From: Volvox africanus
Taxonomy: Eukaryota > Chlorophyta > Chlorophyceae > Chlamydomonadales > Volvocaceae
Reading direction: 5' to 3'
DNA length: 64,000 bases
NCBI GenBank assembly: GCA_030268105.1
Contig: BSDZ01000078.1
Span: 4,267,001-4,331,000, forward strand
The notes below the pieces were generated by a model, which saw nothing but the letters and a program-made list of their open reading frames with translations, had not been told where the DNA came from and did no database searches. Positions 36,154 through 47,055 of this stretch are shown in pieces (the stretch's first letter is position 1; every line of letters starts with the position of its first letter). A program made the position numbers and the translations under genes.

Positions 36154-37278
36154 AGGCCGTCGGCTATAAAAAACGGGGATATTCGTCGCTGTCGGAATAT
36201 AGCTTTTGGTAGTAAGTGGAAATGCCCTCGAATCCACTTTATGACCGTCTGGTTGGATGAGCTTTCATCAGCATTGCGCAAGCGTTGGTGAACTTTGGGT
36301 ACAGGGACGCCGGCCTATGCACCATAACCGGCAAAGGCTACGCCGGTGCTTTAGGTAGGAGTAGCGTGAGTCACACCCTGTCGTTCCTTGTACACTGTTG
36401 ACTAACACATGTGCGCCAGTGCCTCGCCTTTCGGACGGGTGGTTGACATAACGTGTTCGTTTCGATTAGCTGCAATCTCTTCACTACGCAGATTCTCCAC
36501 TTCAGCGTCACGCCATGTTTGCAGCCTGTGCAGTGCTGTGCTACGGCTTGTAGAACTAGTCGGCTGTTTGCCGGTGAACTGTGGCCGGTTGTCCTATCTT
36601 GCAAGGGTGGTTATGGCGGCCGCTCCTTGCTGATAGCTAGCAGGTGCCGTGAAGTTTCTGGAATTCTAGTTTGCAGCTTTCCTGGGTTCTTCGTAGTTTT
36701 AAAGCGAAGTTGCGCGGCTGTGTGGCGTGTGGCTTGGTTTTGGTGGAACCGGCTTTTCGACTTGCCATGGTCCGGCGTGTGATACGCTGTACCTGTATGA
36801 AGCAGGATTATAAAGGATTGTGGCATTTTTTTCAGGATGTCCATAGCCCGTCAGCCAAGTACTATTTAGAGGTAATATGCATAGTCCTCCATACCTCCCA
36901 GGCCCAGCAAGGTCAATAGCCAGGCCAAAGCAATCAGTGCATACAGCAGTCAAGATGTAAGGGGACGCGTGGTCCACTATTTTCCATGAAGTTGAAAGCG
37001 GATTCCGTACACCGCTTCAGGTTTGACCTATGTAATTATTTAACTCATGACTACTTGTTATGCAGCGGTTGACCGTTATAGACCTTAATCATCCTGTGCT
37101 GCCGTGCTGCGCAAGAAGTCTGTCATCTTGATGAGGAGGATGACCATTACTTTAGTCCACGAAAGCCACTGCACTTCCTGTGTTGGATCTACTACTATGC
37201 ACAGCAGCAAATAACGCCGGCCAAGCTGCTTCGTTTCTTGGTCATCGATAAGTGATTCTCATTTCTTGCCACAGTATT
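36154..37278. other. Gap without a recognised gene
   Basis: Lies between the nucleoporin stop and the CRIPT start, both on plus. Only short ORFs on both strands. It should contain the nucleoporin 3' UTR and the CRIPT promoter. The TGTAA-type polyadenylation signal common in volvocine algae does not stand out near the stop. Confidence 0.5.
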
Positions 37279-38131
37279 ATGGTTTGCCAAGCTTGCGAGA
37301 AGAAACTACAAAAGGTTGGTGTCGTTCCGAGGTACTTTGCGCATTTGGAGATTTTCATCAGCATGCTCCTCATACATAGGTAGCTTGTCCCGAAAAATGG
37401 AGGGATAGCAAGGCTGACAAGCAGGGTGAGAGCAGCGGGCGCAAAGTGAATGAGAATAAACTTCTGGCAAGTGCGAAAAGGTGAGCAGAAAAAACAGAAA
37501 AGTTTGCACTTCAGTTTGAAATTCTTGGACAAGGAGCCCGTTTGAAATCCTCGGTTGGTTTTAGTCTCGGACTACAGTCCTAGCCTTAAGGCACAGGGCG
37601 GGGTTTCGCGCGAGTTTGAAAGAGCTTTCCCGTGACGTGAGCAGGTACCAGCCTTACGGCCAGAAGAAGTGCAAGACTTGCAAGCAGGTAAGCAAGACCT
37701 CTCCAGTCACGTGCGGCCATGGTATGGCTGTATTTGACGTGCCATCCTGTGGCACACCAGTGCATCATTCATGAACATACAACGCTTTCTGCACTGTTAA
37801 GTATGAAGCAAGGCATGGATTGCATGACGCAAGGGACTCTGCAGTGTGAGCCTCTTGTGGCATGCAAGGAAGACTTAATCCTGCTCTTGCCATCGGCAGA
37901 ATCTTCATCAGGATGGTCTTTACTGCCAAAGCTGTGCCTACGTGAAAGGTAAGATTGTTAAGCGCTTTGTTGACGTGACCCTATTGGCGCTCTGCTTGCA
38001 AGGCTTTCCATCCCTTAATACTGCATAACCTCTCGCTGGGCCGGACATCTATGGTGCCGTATACAGGCCTCTGCTCCATGTGCGGAAAACAACTGCTCGA
38101 TGTTTCTAAATACAAGCAGAGTACATCGTGA
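37279..38131 (+). CDS. CRIPT: CRIPT-family Cys-rich protein
   Basis: CRIPT is a small zinc-binding protein conserved across eukaryotes, first named for binding PSD-95 PDZ domains and later associated with the spliceosome. Five exons close in phase: 37279-37314, 37380-37480, 37645-37687, 37900-37948 and 38067-38131, giving 97 residues (family about 100). The CxxC pairs are all present: MVCQACEKKL, KTCKQNLHQDGLYCQSCAY, and GLCSMCGKQLLDVSKYKQST. The central GRKVNENKLL block is diagnostic. Exons are tiny (36-101 bp), so no single ORF shows the gene. It ends 200 bases from the convergent Ash2 stop. Confidence 0.95.
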
Positions 38132-38331
38132 TGATGCTGACGCGCTACTGCTGGGTTTCTGTATTACTTCAAGCAGCTATCTGACGGAGGGCTGCGTGAT
38201 GGTCGAAGCAAATGTATTATACCTAGAGTTAAGTTGAAACCCATTGGCTAACGGCAACTCCGATGTGTAAATATATTATGGCAATACTTGAACCATACAT
38301 ATTATACACTGTTACAACGGAAGACTGCGCG

Positions 38332-39462
38332 TCATGCACTGATAACGCCCGCTCCCCCCTCTACAGCAGCCTCATAGACGATGTTGCAATCGGGCAAAGT
38401 GGACTCACTCAAACCATCTGGCTCCCCTACGGTCAGCCCACCGGCTGTATCCTTGTTATCTGCGTCCTGCAGCACAGCCGACTGCTCCAGCATAACATCG
38501 TCCGAAGGCCCAGGCGCCTGCAATCCCGCCCCTTGAGACTCGGAACCCAAATTTCCTGCATCTTGAAGCACCTCCACCGCTAGAGTAGAAGATAAGGGTG
38601 CAGCGAGGTCACAAACCGGAATTGGGGGAAGGCAGCCTTCTGGCTGGGGCGGTGCGTACAAGAACTTCGGCCCAAAGTTGAGTGTGACCGTGGCACCCTC
38701 AGTCTGCTCTGGCATCGTGTAGATGGACACGGCGGGATAGTAGGTGCCCTCGTTGAAATCCCGAAACGCCACGCCCTGATATTGGCCGTTCACGGTAAAG
38801 GCGATAACGCTACCAGGCAGCGGCTCCGGGTTAGGCTCGGGGTCCTCGATGCGCATCCACTTCCCTTTGTACTTGGTGTATTCGTTCTGCTGCGGCTCCA
38901 ACGTACGGCCGCCCTTGGGCAGAAAGATATACATTCCAACTACGTCGCCTTCCCTAAAAGATTGCCCATACGCCTCGCGCAGGCCATTGCTGACCTTGCT
39001 GCCATCAACGTCTCGATAACTGAACCCGAAGGTATCATAACCGACAGGCGCCTGCAGCTCGGCCTTACGCGTACACCAGCCGAGACGACAATGACCACTG
39101 ACACCCATTCGCGTCACGCATACCTCACAGTACAATGCACCCTCGTGCGCGCCGTGGCTGCCTCGCGCCGTGCGGAAGCCTTTGTATCCCGTCACACTCA
39201 ACCGGTCGTCGGTTAGCTGCAGCTGCGCCGCCTTATGAACCTTGGATATCAACACTTTGTATGGGTCATCCTGGCCATCTTTTGGCACACCTTCATACCG
39301 GAGGCGCACCAGATTAATCTTCTCCTTCACCTCAACCTCCTCCGCTTGGGCCAACGTTCGACCCATCACAGGGCGCCTTCTGTTGCCCTTAGAATCTGAC
39401 TGGGACTGCTTCTTGGAACGCCCGGCAGCAGGAGGTTCCATCGACCGTGCTTTGTCGCTCAT
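38332..39462 (-). CDS. Ash2-type SPRY-domain protein of the COMPASS H3K4 methyltransferase complex
   Basis: Ash2 proteins bind RbBP5 and DPY30 homologues and stimulate SET1/MLL-type H3K4 methylation in the nucleus. A single uninterrupted frame of 376 residues. A basic Ser/Lys-rich N-terminus (about 1-45) is followed by the SPRY region (about 65-280) with LQLTDDRLSVTGYKGFRT, HCRLGWCTRKAELQAPVG, YDTFGFSYRDVDGSK, FREGDVVGMYIFLP, GKWMR and a FTVNGQYQGVAF strand. The last roughly 90 residues are acidic and low-complexity. The PHD/winged-helix region of animal ASH2L is absent, as in the plant protein TRAUCO. Intronless here, unlike almost every other gene in the window. Divergent from PRP39. Confidence 0.88.
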   Translation of the reverse strand: MSDKARSMEPPAAGRSKKQSQSDSKGNRRRPVMGRTLAQAEEVEVKEKINLVRLRYEGVPKDGQDDPYKVLISKVHKAAQLQLTDDRLSVTGYKGFRTARGSHGAHEGALYCEVCVTRMGVSGHCRLGWCTRKAELQAPVGYDTFGFSYRDVDGSKVSNGLREAYGQSFREGDVVGMYIFLPKGGRTLEPQQNEYTKYKGKWMRIEDPEPNPEPLPGSVIAFTVNGQYQGVAFRDFNEGTYYPAVSIYTMPEQTEGATVTLNFGPKFLYAPPQPEGCLPPIPVCDLAAPLSSTLAVEVLQDAGNLGSESQGAGLQAPGPSDDVMLEQSAVLQDADNKDTAGGLTVGEPDGLSESTLPDCNIVYEAAVEGGAGVISA

Positions 39463-39915
39463 TGGGCCCGCCGGAACAACTCAAGTGTGATCACAAAAAG
39501 GCTTCTTAGACTGCATTAAGATGTAGCCTTCTGGTAAAGATGTAGGATGTATGGAATTGCCCTGACGGTGGCGCACAGAGTGCCGAAAAGGACAAGGCTT
39601 TGCCGCAGCTCGCGCTGGGCCTTCTTCCGATCAGGGCGACGCGGTGGTGCAAACATGGCATCAGATAGAATTTGCCTCAGATGTAATTACTATGGATTTA
39701 ACATTATGTCAATGTCAAATGATATATTTGGCGCCGTCGTGTACGACTCTAAATTGGCCAAATATGTCTGCACTTCCCTGTTTACAATATTTGGCTTGAA
39801 GCAAAAGATAATACAACAGCCTCACATGAATTATCGTGGCTGTTAGGTCGGGAACCATCAGCCATCTGAGGGGCCTTTGTACTGAGGGAACTCTACGTAA
39901 CGGAAGAGCGCAAAC
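39463..39915. promoter_or_regulatory. Divergent region between Ash2-type gene and PRP39
   Basis: The region between the two ATGs is 453 bases, with a locally AT-rich patch around 39680-39840. Probable shared promoter by orientation; no element identified. Confidence 0.4.
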
Positions 39916-42900
39916 ATGGACGTGGAGATGGAACAGGTAGAGCACGCAGCTCCTGTGCCAGCCAAAGAAACGTCGCCGGCGCCAGAGACAGCTCCTGCAG
40001 GCAAGCAAGCATGAAGCGCGCACAAAATGCGTGCCTGACCCGTCAGCTGATTTTTTGGACCAAATTCTCGTCGTGAACTGCAGCGGCGCCGCCCAACCCT
40101 GACCTTGAAACGTACAACCAGCGCTGGCAGACAGTCCAGGCAGATCCACAGGACTTCGCGTCGTGGACGTCCTTGTTAACGATCGCGGATCGCCTGGTGA
40201 GGCACGCTGGGGGCGGGGTAGCTAGTGTTTGAGGCCGGTGTTGACCTCTCACCAGCGCAACCCGTGTCCTTTACCACTTTTTTAGGATGATATCGAAAAG
40301 ATTCGCACCGCGTACGATGCCTTTCTGGCGGAATACCCGCTCTGTTATGGGTACTGGAAGAAGTACGCGGATGCGGAAGTGCGACATCTGGACAACGACA
40401 TGGCTGCACACGTATACGAACGTGGTGTTGCAGCGACACCGTACAGCGGTGATCTGTGGGCCCACTATGCTGCTTTCAAGAAGGGGCTTCCGGACGTGGC
40501 AGCCGACGATGTACGAAGGTGCGTATGCACACATGGGCATGCCAGCGTGGACAGGTACAATGGGAGATTAAAGGTGTATTGGCCTTCAAAGGAATAGCAT
40601 CTCACGAAGATAGTCCTGGTTGCTTGCGTACAGCACTTTGGAATGTTTGGGGCAGATGCTCCGAAGTTTTGCTTCGCGGTGCCATCCCCGTCAGGTCCTT
40701 TGTTCAGTTCCTCTGTTCAGTTCAGTTCCTCTGAAAAATGTCATTTGCTTAACGCTACGCATGAGTGGTGATTAGGACGAAACTGCAACCGAAACGTCAA
40801 CGTTACATGGCCGTATGAGTGGAATATGCTTAGTAGGTTTCCGCTGTCTTAAACATAAGCTTGTGACTTCCCAAGCGCAAGGCAGCCAGGGGTCGCCAAT
40901 TTAGCAGGTTATGGCATCCCTTGCCCAAGTCCAAATAACTTATTGCACTTTCACTCTCCCCTTCTGTCTGACCCTGCCTCTCATACCTGGACGTATTTCC
41001 AGCATTTACGAGCGGGGCCTAGCGTATGTGGGCTCGGACTACAACAGCCAAACATTTTGGGATAAATACTTTGGATTCGAGCAGGAGCGCGGTAGCACAC
41101 TACACATCGCGTCGCTGTACAGCCGTGTGCTGGGTTGCCCGGTGCGGGATCTGGACAGATACTATACCAGGTAGGGTCGATTGTTCTGACCCGTGGCCCT
41201 GCATGTGCACGTGAAGCCGACATGAAGGCGTTCCCAGGTCAAGGAACAGGGAAAAACAGCGGACCCAGTTACGGGAAGACACTTGTCACAGACAGAGGCG
41301 TTAATTTACCTGAATGCTGGGTGATGACAAGCGGCGGCGTCGCCAGCTGAGAACTGACCAACACGACAGAGGCATAGTAATAGGACCGGGTGAAGCCGAT
41401 TCCCGTTTAAGTTCCTAATATGCATTCCCCTATGCACAGCCGGCCTTGCAAATATCCCTTAATCTTAAAGCATGTGCATCGGTTGCAGTGAAGCCCTCCT
41501 GAACCCACGTGAATCCACGTGAATTTCTTACCGTCCCCTTTGTCCAGCTTCAAAAACTACATCCACCCACTAGCGGCAGCCCAGATCGTCCAGCCCAACG
41601 AGTATGACACCATTCGGTTGCGGCTAGAGTCTGAACACGCGGTCGAGCATGCCAAGACCGCTGAGGCTGCAAAAGCAGCCGCGGAGGTCAAGGCAGAGGT
41701 AGAGGCTGCAAAAGCGCCAGCAAAGGCTAAGGCCAAGGCTGACGCGGACCTCGTGACCCCGGCGGTAAAGGCAGAGTTAACAGCAGAGGTACCAAAAGTA
41801 GAAGGAACAGGGGCCGTGGAGGGGACGACCGACGCCGAAATGGAGTTGGCCGTTGATGAAAAGCACCCGGACGCAGCACCTGCAGCGAACGGCGATGTGG
41901 ACCAACCGATGTCGGAGGTAAAGCAGGAGGATACGGAAATGGTCCCGGGCACAGCCCCTGAGGTAGACGATGTTCCCGCCGGCCCTTCAGACGCACCTCC
42001 AGAGCAGCCTGAGGACATTCCTAACCCCGAACCTGATTCCAAAGCTGCGGACGATCCAGCTGTTGCTGATGCAACTATTACACCTCACGCGGGCGTGGCG
42101 GGCGCAGAACCCACCGACTCCCCCAAGGCGGAACCCATAGTGGTTACTGACGAGGAGATTAAGCAGGTCTGGGTGCGGCAGCAGGACGAGCTGTACGAGC
42201 AGACGAAGCAGGAGCTGCTGCGCCGTAAGCCTTTCGAGGACGCCGCGCGGCGGCCTTATTTTCACATAAAGCCACTGGACGGCGTGCAGCTGTTCAACTG
42301 GATCCGCTACCTGGACTATATGGAGGCGCGTGGCGACCACGCGGCAACCGTTACACTCTACGAGCGCTGTCTTGTGGCTTGCGCAAACTACCCAGGTAAT
42401 CAAGAATCTTGCCGGTTCATTGTCCCAGGGGAAGGTGCATACGGGCGGATACAGGCGTTGCAGCGTGTGCCCGTGTGCACCTTCATCGAGCCACAATATG
42501 AGAAGTGGGCTGCATTCCTATGGGCACAAAAGTGGGACACTGGTGTTTGTTGGGTGCATCTTCTTGGGGCAGTTGCTCCCTTTCCCTCGCAGGTCGACTC
42601 GCTTCTCCCTTGTTTTCTACAAGGAACTCTATATGGCTCGGCCGTGCTTTGCATTGCCAAAGCAGAGGCAACGCAGCACTGGAGTGCATAAGGCAGATAT
42701 GCGCCTCTCTAGCTGCCATGGTATCTTGCCGGGCTTGGTGCTGCTGCATTAGCTGTTACATGGTCGCAGAGCCATTCCATGGCTTTTGCGGCCGAGCACG
42801 ACCAGCGCTGATTCGCAGAGGGGCTCGTTGTCTTGTTTTGGCACGCAGGCTGACTGTGTGTCGGGCCATCCCACAAGGGGCTCCCCGGCGAACTATTGCG

Positions 42901-45027
42901 CACGACAACAGAGCCAACCAGGGCCCACACATGCGGTATGCTGCAAGCAAGTTGCTGCTGCTGCTCCTATGCTCCTGTGGTGCTGTGTTATTGTTGCACT
43001 TTCATTTCTTTCCGCACCGCGAGTTACGAAAGCTACGGTTCCCTTTGCATGACCCTGCGACGCTCCGGTGTTTTCCGGGTGCGTTGACTTCCGGGCGGCA
43101 GATCTCAGCGGCAGCAGCGGATGCCTGTGATGTTAACCATGCAGCCATTGTGAACGAACACGCACGGCCGCCACGCAGTCTTTCCCTCTGGTATGTGCTG
43201 TGTTATGGCCCGGTGTGCACGATACAGGTGAGTCTCGGGCACTGCACGTTCGGGACGCTGCTGCTGCTGATCTCGACCACAAGGTTACGTCCTATCGCTG
43301 ACCTTACGTTGTCCCGATGCACCCCTGCCCCTTTCCCCTCGTGCCATGACCTGCGGGGTGGTCCCGGGTGCGGCTTGCCCCACGCCGGCGTCATGCATTA
43401 GAGTTCTGGCAACGCTACGTGCGATTCCTGGAGCGGACTGACCCGAAGGCAGCCCAGCCGGCATTGGAGCGTGCGGTGATGGGCTTTTGCAAGCGGCGAC
43501 CGGAGATCCACCTCTTCGCCGCACACTTCGACGAGCGGCACGGGGATGTAGAGGGTGCTCGCGCGAGGTACAAGCAGTTGCTTAACAGCGTGGCGCCACG
43601 TCTGCTAGAGGCGGTTACTGCCGCGGCAAACTTCGAACGGCGCCAGGTTAGCCTCGTTTATAATTGCTGGAGGTGCGCAGCGAGGAGCCGTACGAGAGCT
43701 CTCTCTGTGCTGTGCGTGTATACAGGCTAGAACAGGGGCCACGGCGCCATATGGCGTGACCCACTCGTTGCGTAGCATGGCGTCCATCGGCAGAGTAAAT
43801 CACTTCTGTCTCCTAAGCTGGTTAAGGTGCAGCGGTGTGGGTGCATGGCAACGAAAGCTGGCATCGTTTTTGCAAAGCACACTTTGCTGCGGTATCTTGG
43901 GTACTAAATAATTTATGGCTAACTGTGTAGCATCCAGCCAGCTAGTCTATGGACCGTGCGCGCCGTACGGGTCCTCTACATCTGCCCTTGCCACTTGCCG
44001 CAGGGCAACCTGGAGGCTGCCTGCCACTACCTCTCGGAACTCATGAGTGAGGAGAAATCCAAAGAGAGCTCCCGTATCTATCCATTCCTCGCCATCCATT
44101 ACGCCCATTTTATGCGCCGCAACACGGGGAACCTGGGCGGCGCACGTAAGGTGCGATTTCGTGCATTGGATTATCTAAGCTTGACAGGAGTGCATATCCA
44201 AGGGTTCGCGTCGGCAATCCCCGAATGCGGATACTGATCCTTCCCTTAGATTCGTGAGATTTTTTCGCCGATTTATGTCGCTTCCTTACTGGCCTTGGTG
44301 GCCGTTCATGGATGTTCCCCTGTAGCTGGAAATGTACCAGATTGTGCATCCGGACTGTTCTCGCGACCGTTGTAACTGTCCCCCACTTGCACCTGTAATC
44401 GGTCCTTCGTCGGACCCCAACCAGGTCCTGGACGATGCGCTGCAGCAATGTCCCGGAGTTCGCAGCCTGTGGGAGGCAGCCGTACACTTCGAGGAGCTGG
44501 TGGGCGGTCCAGAGGCCGTGGCGCGCGCATTGGATTTATACGATCGGTGCACGGTTTCACCACCAGAAGGTGCTGCCGCAGCGACTGCAGCCGGTCGGTG
44601 TTTGCCCGAGCGGGATCGTGAGGAGCTGTCCGCGCGGTCAGTAGATTTCGCGGATATGTATGGCACAATCGAGCAGGTCAAGGTGGTCTCGGCTCGCCAT
44701 GCCCAGCGTTTCATGCTGCCCACGACGGTGACGGCAGAGGCACGCGCCGCCGCCACTGCGAAGCGGGTGGCGGAAGCATCCGCTGCTGCGCCGGCAGCAA
44801 AGTCGGCTCGTCCCGATACCGTTGCTGCTGCTGGCTCTGGTCCCACCCCTGCAGTGGCGGTGCCTCCACCGCCTCCCATGATGCCGCCCGCCGCCGCGGC
44901 AGGTTATTACCCCCCAGCACCACCTGCCGCTGCAGCTGCCGCGTACTCATCGTACTATGGGTATGGGCAGTATCAGGCAGCACCGCAGTATCCGGGTTAT
45001 GGAGCATATCCGGGATATGGGTACTAA
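39916..45027 (+). CDS. PRP39: PRP39-type U1 snRNP splicing factor
   Basis: PRP39 is a HAT-repeat protein of the U1 snRNP that helps define 5' splice sites. Eight exons close in phase: 39916-40000, 40084-40196, 40286-40518, 41003-41170, 41548-42395, 43402-43646, 44004-44150 and 44425-45027, giving 813 residues. HAT repeats are plain: [116 protein letters not shown] and LWEAAVHFEEL. About 155 acidic Ala/Lys/Glu/Pro-rich residues (about 236-393) interrupt the array after the LYSRVLGCP...FKNYIHPLA repeat. The C-terminal roughly 90 residues are Ala/Pro/Tyr-rich (YGYGQYQ...GYGAYPGYGY). Intron 1 has a GC donor. The ATG sits in MDVEMEQVEH; no earlier in-frame ATG was chosen. Confidence 0.92.
40001..40083 (+). 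other. GC-AG intron in PRP39
   Basis: The exon ends CCTGCAG, the intron begins GCAAGC and ends GAACTGCAG. The phase-1 join gives AAPPNPDLETYNQRW; reading through instead hits a stop within a few codons. Confidence 0.7.
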
Positions 45028-47055
45028 AACATGGGCCGTTGAACCTCCCATTTCTCAGGGCAGCATTGCACAGTATCGGTATTCCGGCTTGTGGATAGAT
45101 GAATGCCCCTGATGAGCGCTAGCCGTCATGCCGTGGTGCGCCGTGCCGTATCTTTATGATGTCGAAATCCCCTTGTCTTTATGTAGGACTTGTGCTCAGC
45201 CAGGGTATGGCACTAAATGGTCAGATGCGTGGGAGAAGCGCCGCGGCGTGCGTAGAGATGCTGTCTTGAACAAGCCGGCGGTTGGGGACTTGTGTTCATG
45301 GTTGGTCATATGTACAGTCGCGAGTTGTGGGTGGGGTTATTAAGCTTGGTCGCATGCGGCTCTGATACACTTAACCCTTTCGTGGCGCGAGTACATGCAT
45401 GCAGACTGGTTTCCACCACATTTATTATTGATCCTTCGGATTGCGTTATGACGGTTTGCCAGCATGCTGCTGCTCCTTGAAGGACTGCCAAGGCCAGTGT
45501 GCGTCTTTGGCTTCGGGTACCTCAGCTTGTTCTGGCCTTAATAACATCGTTTTGTTGTCACTCCTCTCGCGTAGCTCGGTTTGGGTTGGTTTTGAAAGAA
45601 TGACTCGTTTATCTTGATGTTAGACATGGCGGTAATCTGCCGAAAATGCTGTGGTCACCGACATCGCATCCACCAACAGCCCAGAATGAATGGATGCAAA
45701 GTACGACGCTTGCGTCCGACGACGCTGTTCACCCGGAGAAGGTTTACCTGCCTGGTGTAAACCTCCTTCGGCTAACACCGCAGTGCACTACTAAAACAGG
45801 GGAGACAAAAACCAGTCCCCTAGCAAAAATGCGCACGTAAGCCATATTCAGGTAAGCATGTTCCGGTTTCGTCGATACATTGTGCAGGAGAGGAGCCGTT
45901 TCAAGATCAGCTCTCAACTAAATCGCCGATTTGAAATGCCGCTTGGTACGCCGGCAAATAACTGCAACGCATGGTATGTGTACAGCTTTGACCGCAATAC
46001 GGAAGATATATAAGTTCCCCCCGTCATATCAATCCCGCTAATTTGTTGTAAAACAATAGCCAATGACATGGCCCGGTGTTCCACCAATTTATCATAATCC
46101 ACAACCAGCTGAATCTCGGCCGGGTACATACGGGCATGGCATCATGGCATCTTACTGCCATTACTGGTCTGCCATCCCCTGCCACCCCAAGGAACTACTA
46201 CTGCCGCCGCCACGTATTCACCTTATCGCCCCTCCGCCCACACTGTTACTGTCCTTTTCTGTAGTCCTACCAGCTCAACTGCTCCCACCGGCCTCATCAC
46301 CTTGGTCCAACCGTGTCCAACCTGGCCCACTCTACTGGCCCTGGACCCAATCCACTAGAATGCGGCCATTTATTTGGCTCTTCAGATTTTTAGACTTCTG
46401 ATAAGGTATAGGTCAACTTCAATTAGCCCGCAAAACTTGTGTCATTTGTACGTGAAACTTCAGGTATAGTTCCGCCTTGTTGTGGTTACGTCGTCACACC
46501 AGGCACCACAAGCTCCATCTCATGTAAAATTTATGCTGTTTCCGTCAAGGCGAGGCAAACGTGCAGTGATTTTCTTGAATTGGTCGGTAATTATCGTGAT
46601 GCATGGAGCTGGAGTGAGCTGACTCCCGTATGTAACGTGCTCTTTGGGTTGGTTTTGGCGCGAAGAGTCCCCAATGGATTTTAAAAGCCCGTTGTTGCTT
46701 TTTCATAACTGGTGATAACATAATCCTACCTCAGGACGTGGTAATTGTGCGTCCTTGGAGAACGTACGCACACAGCATGCGTTCACGGCTTGCGCATTTC
46801 ACGGTACATGGATGGCAGCTGTAGATCCCATAACCATACCCTACGTTCTAGTCATGGCAATTTGTAAACGTTTTGCGCCAGGCTGAGCGTTAAGAGGATC
46901 AGGGGGAGTTTTTGAGTTCATGACCCCAGATAGTTCATGGACAGTTAGTTACCAGATCTGCGCATATAGTTCTCTACCAGATCATCTTTACATTTTTCAG
47001 TTTGATATTTTGTCGGTTGTAAAATTCTGCTAGTAGGGGAGCGGAAAGGGGAAGG
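45028..47055. other. Gap of 2 kb without a recognised gene
   Basis: Lies between PRP39 and the GEN1-like gene, both on plus. ORFs of 60-112 codons occur on both strands without motifs or splice logic. A PRP39 3' UTR and the promoter of the nuclease gene are expected. Confidence 0.5.
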
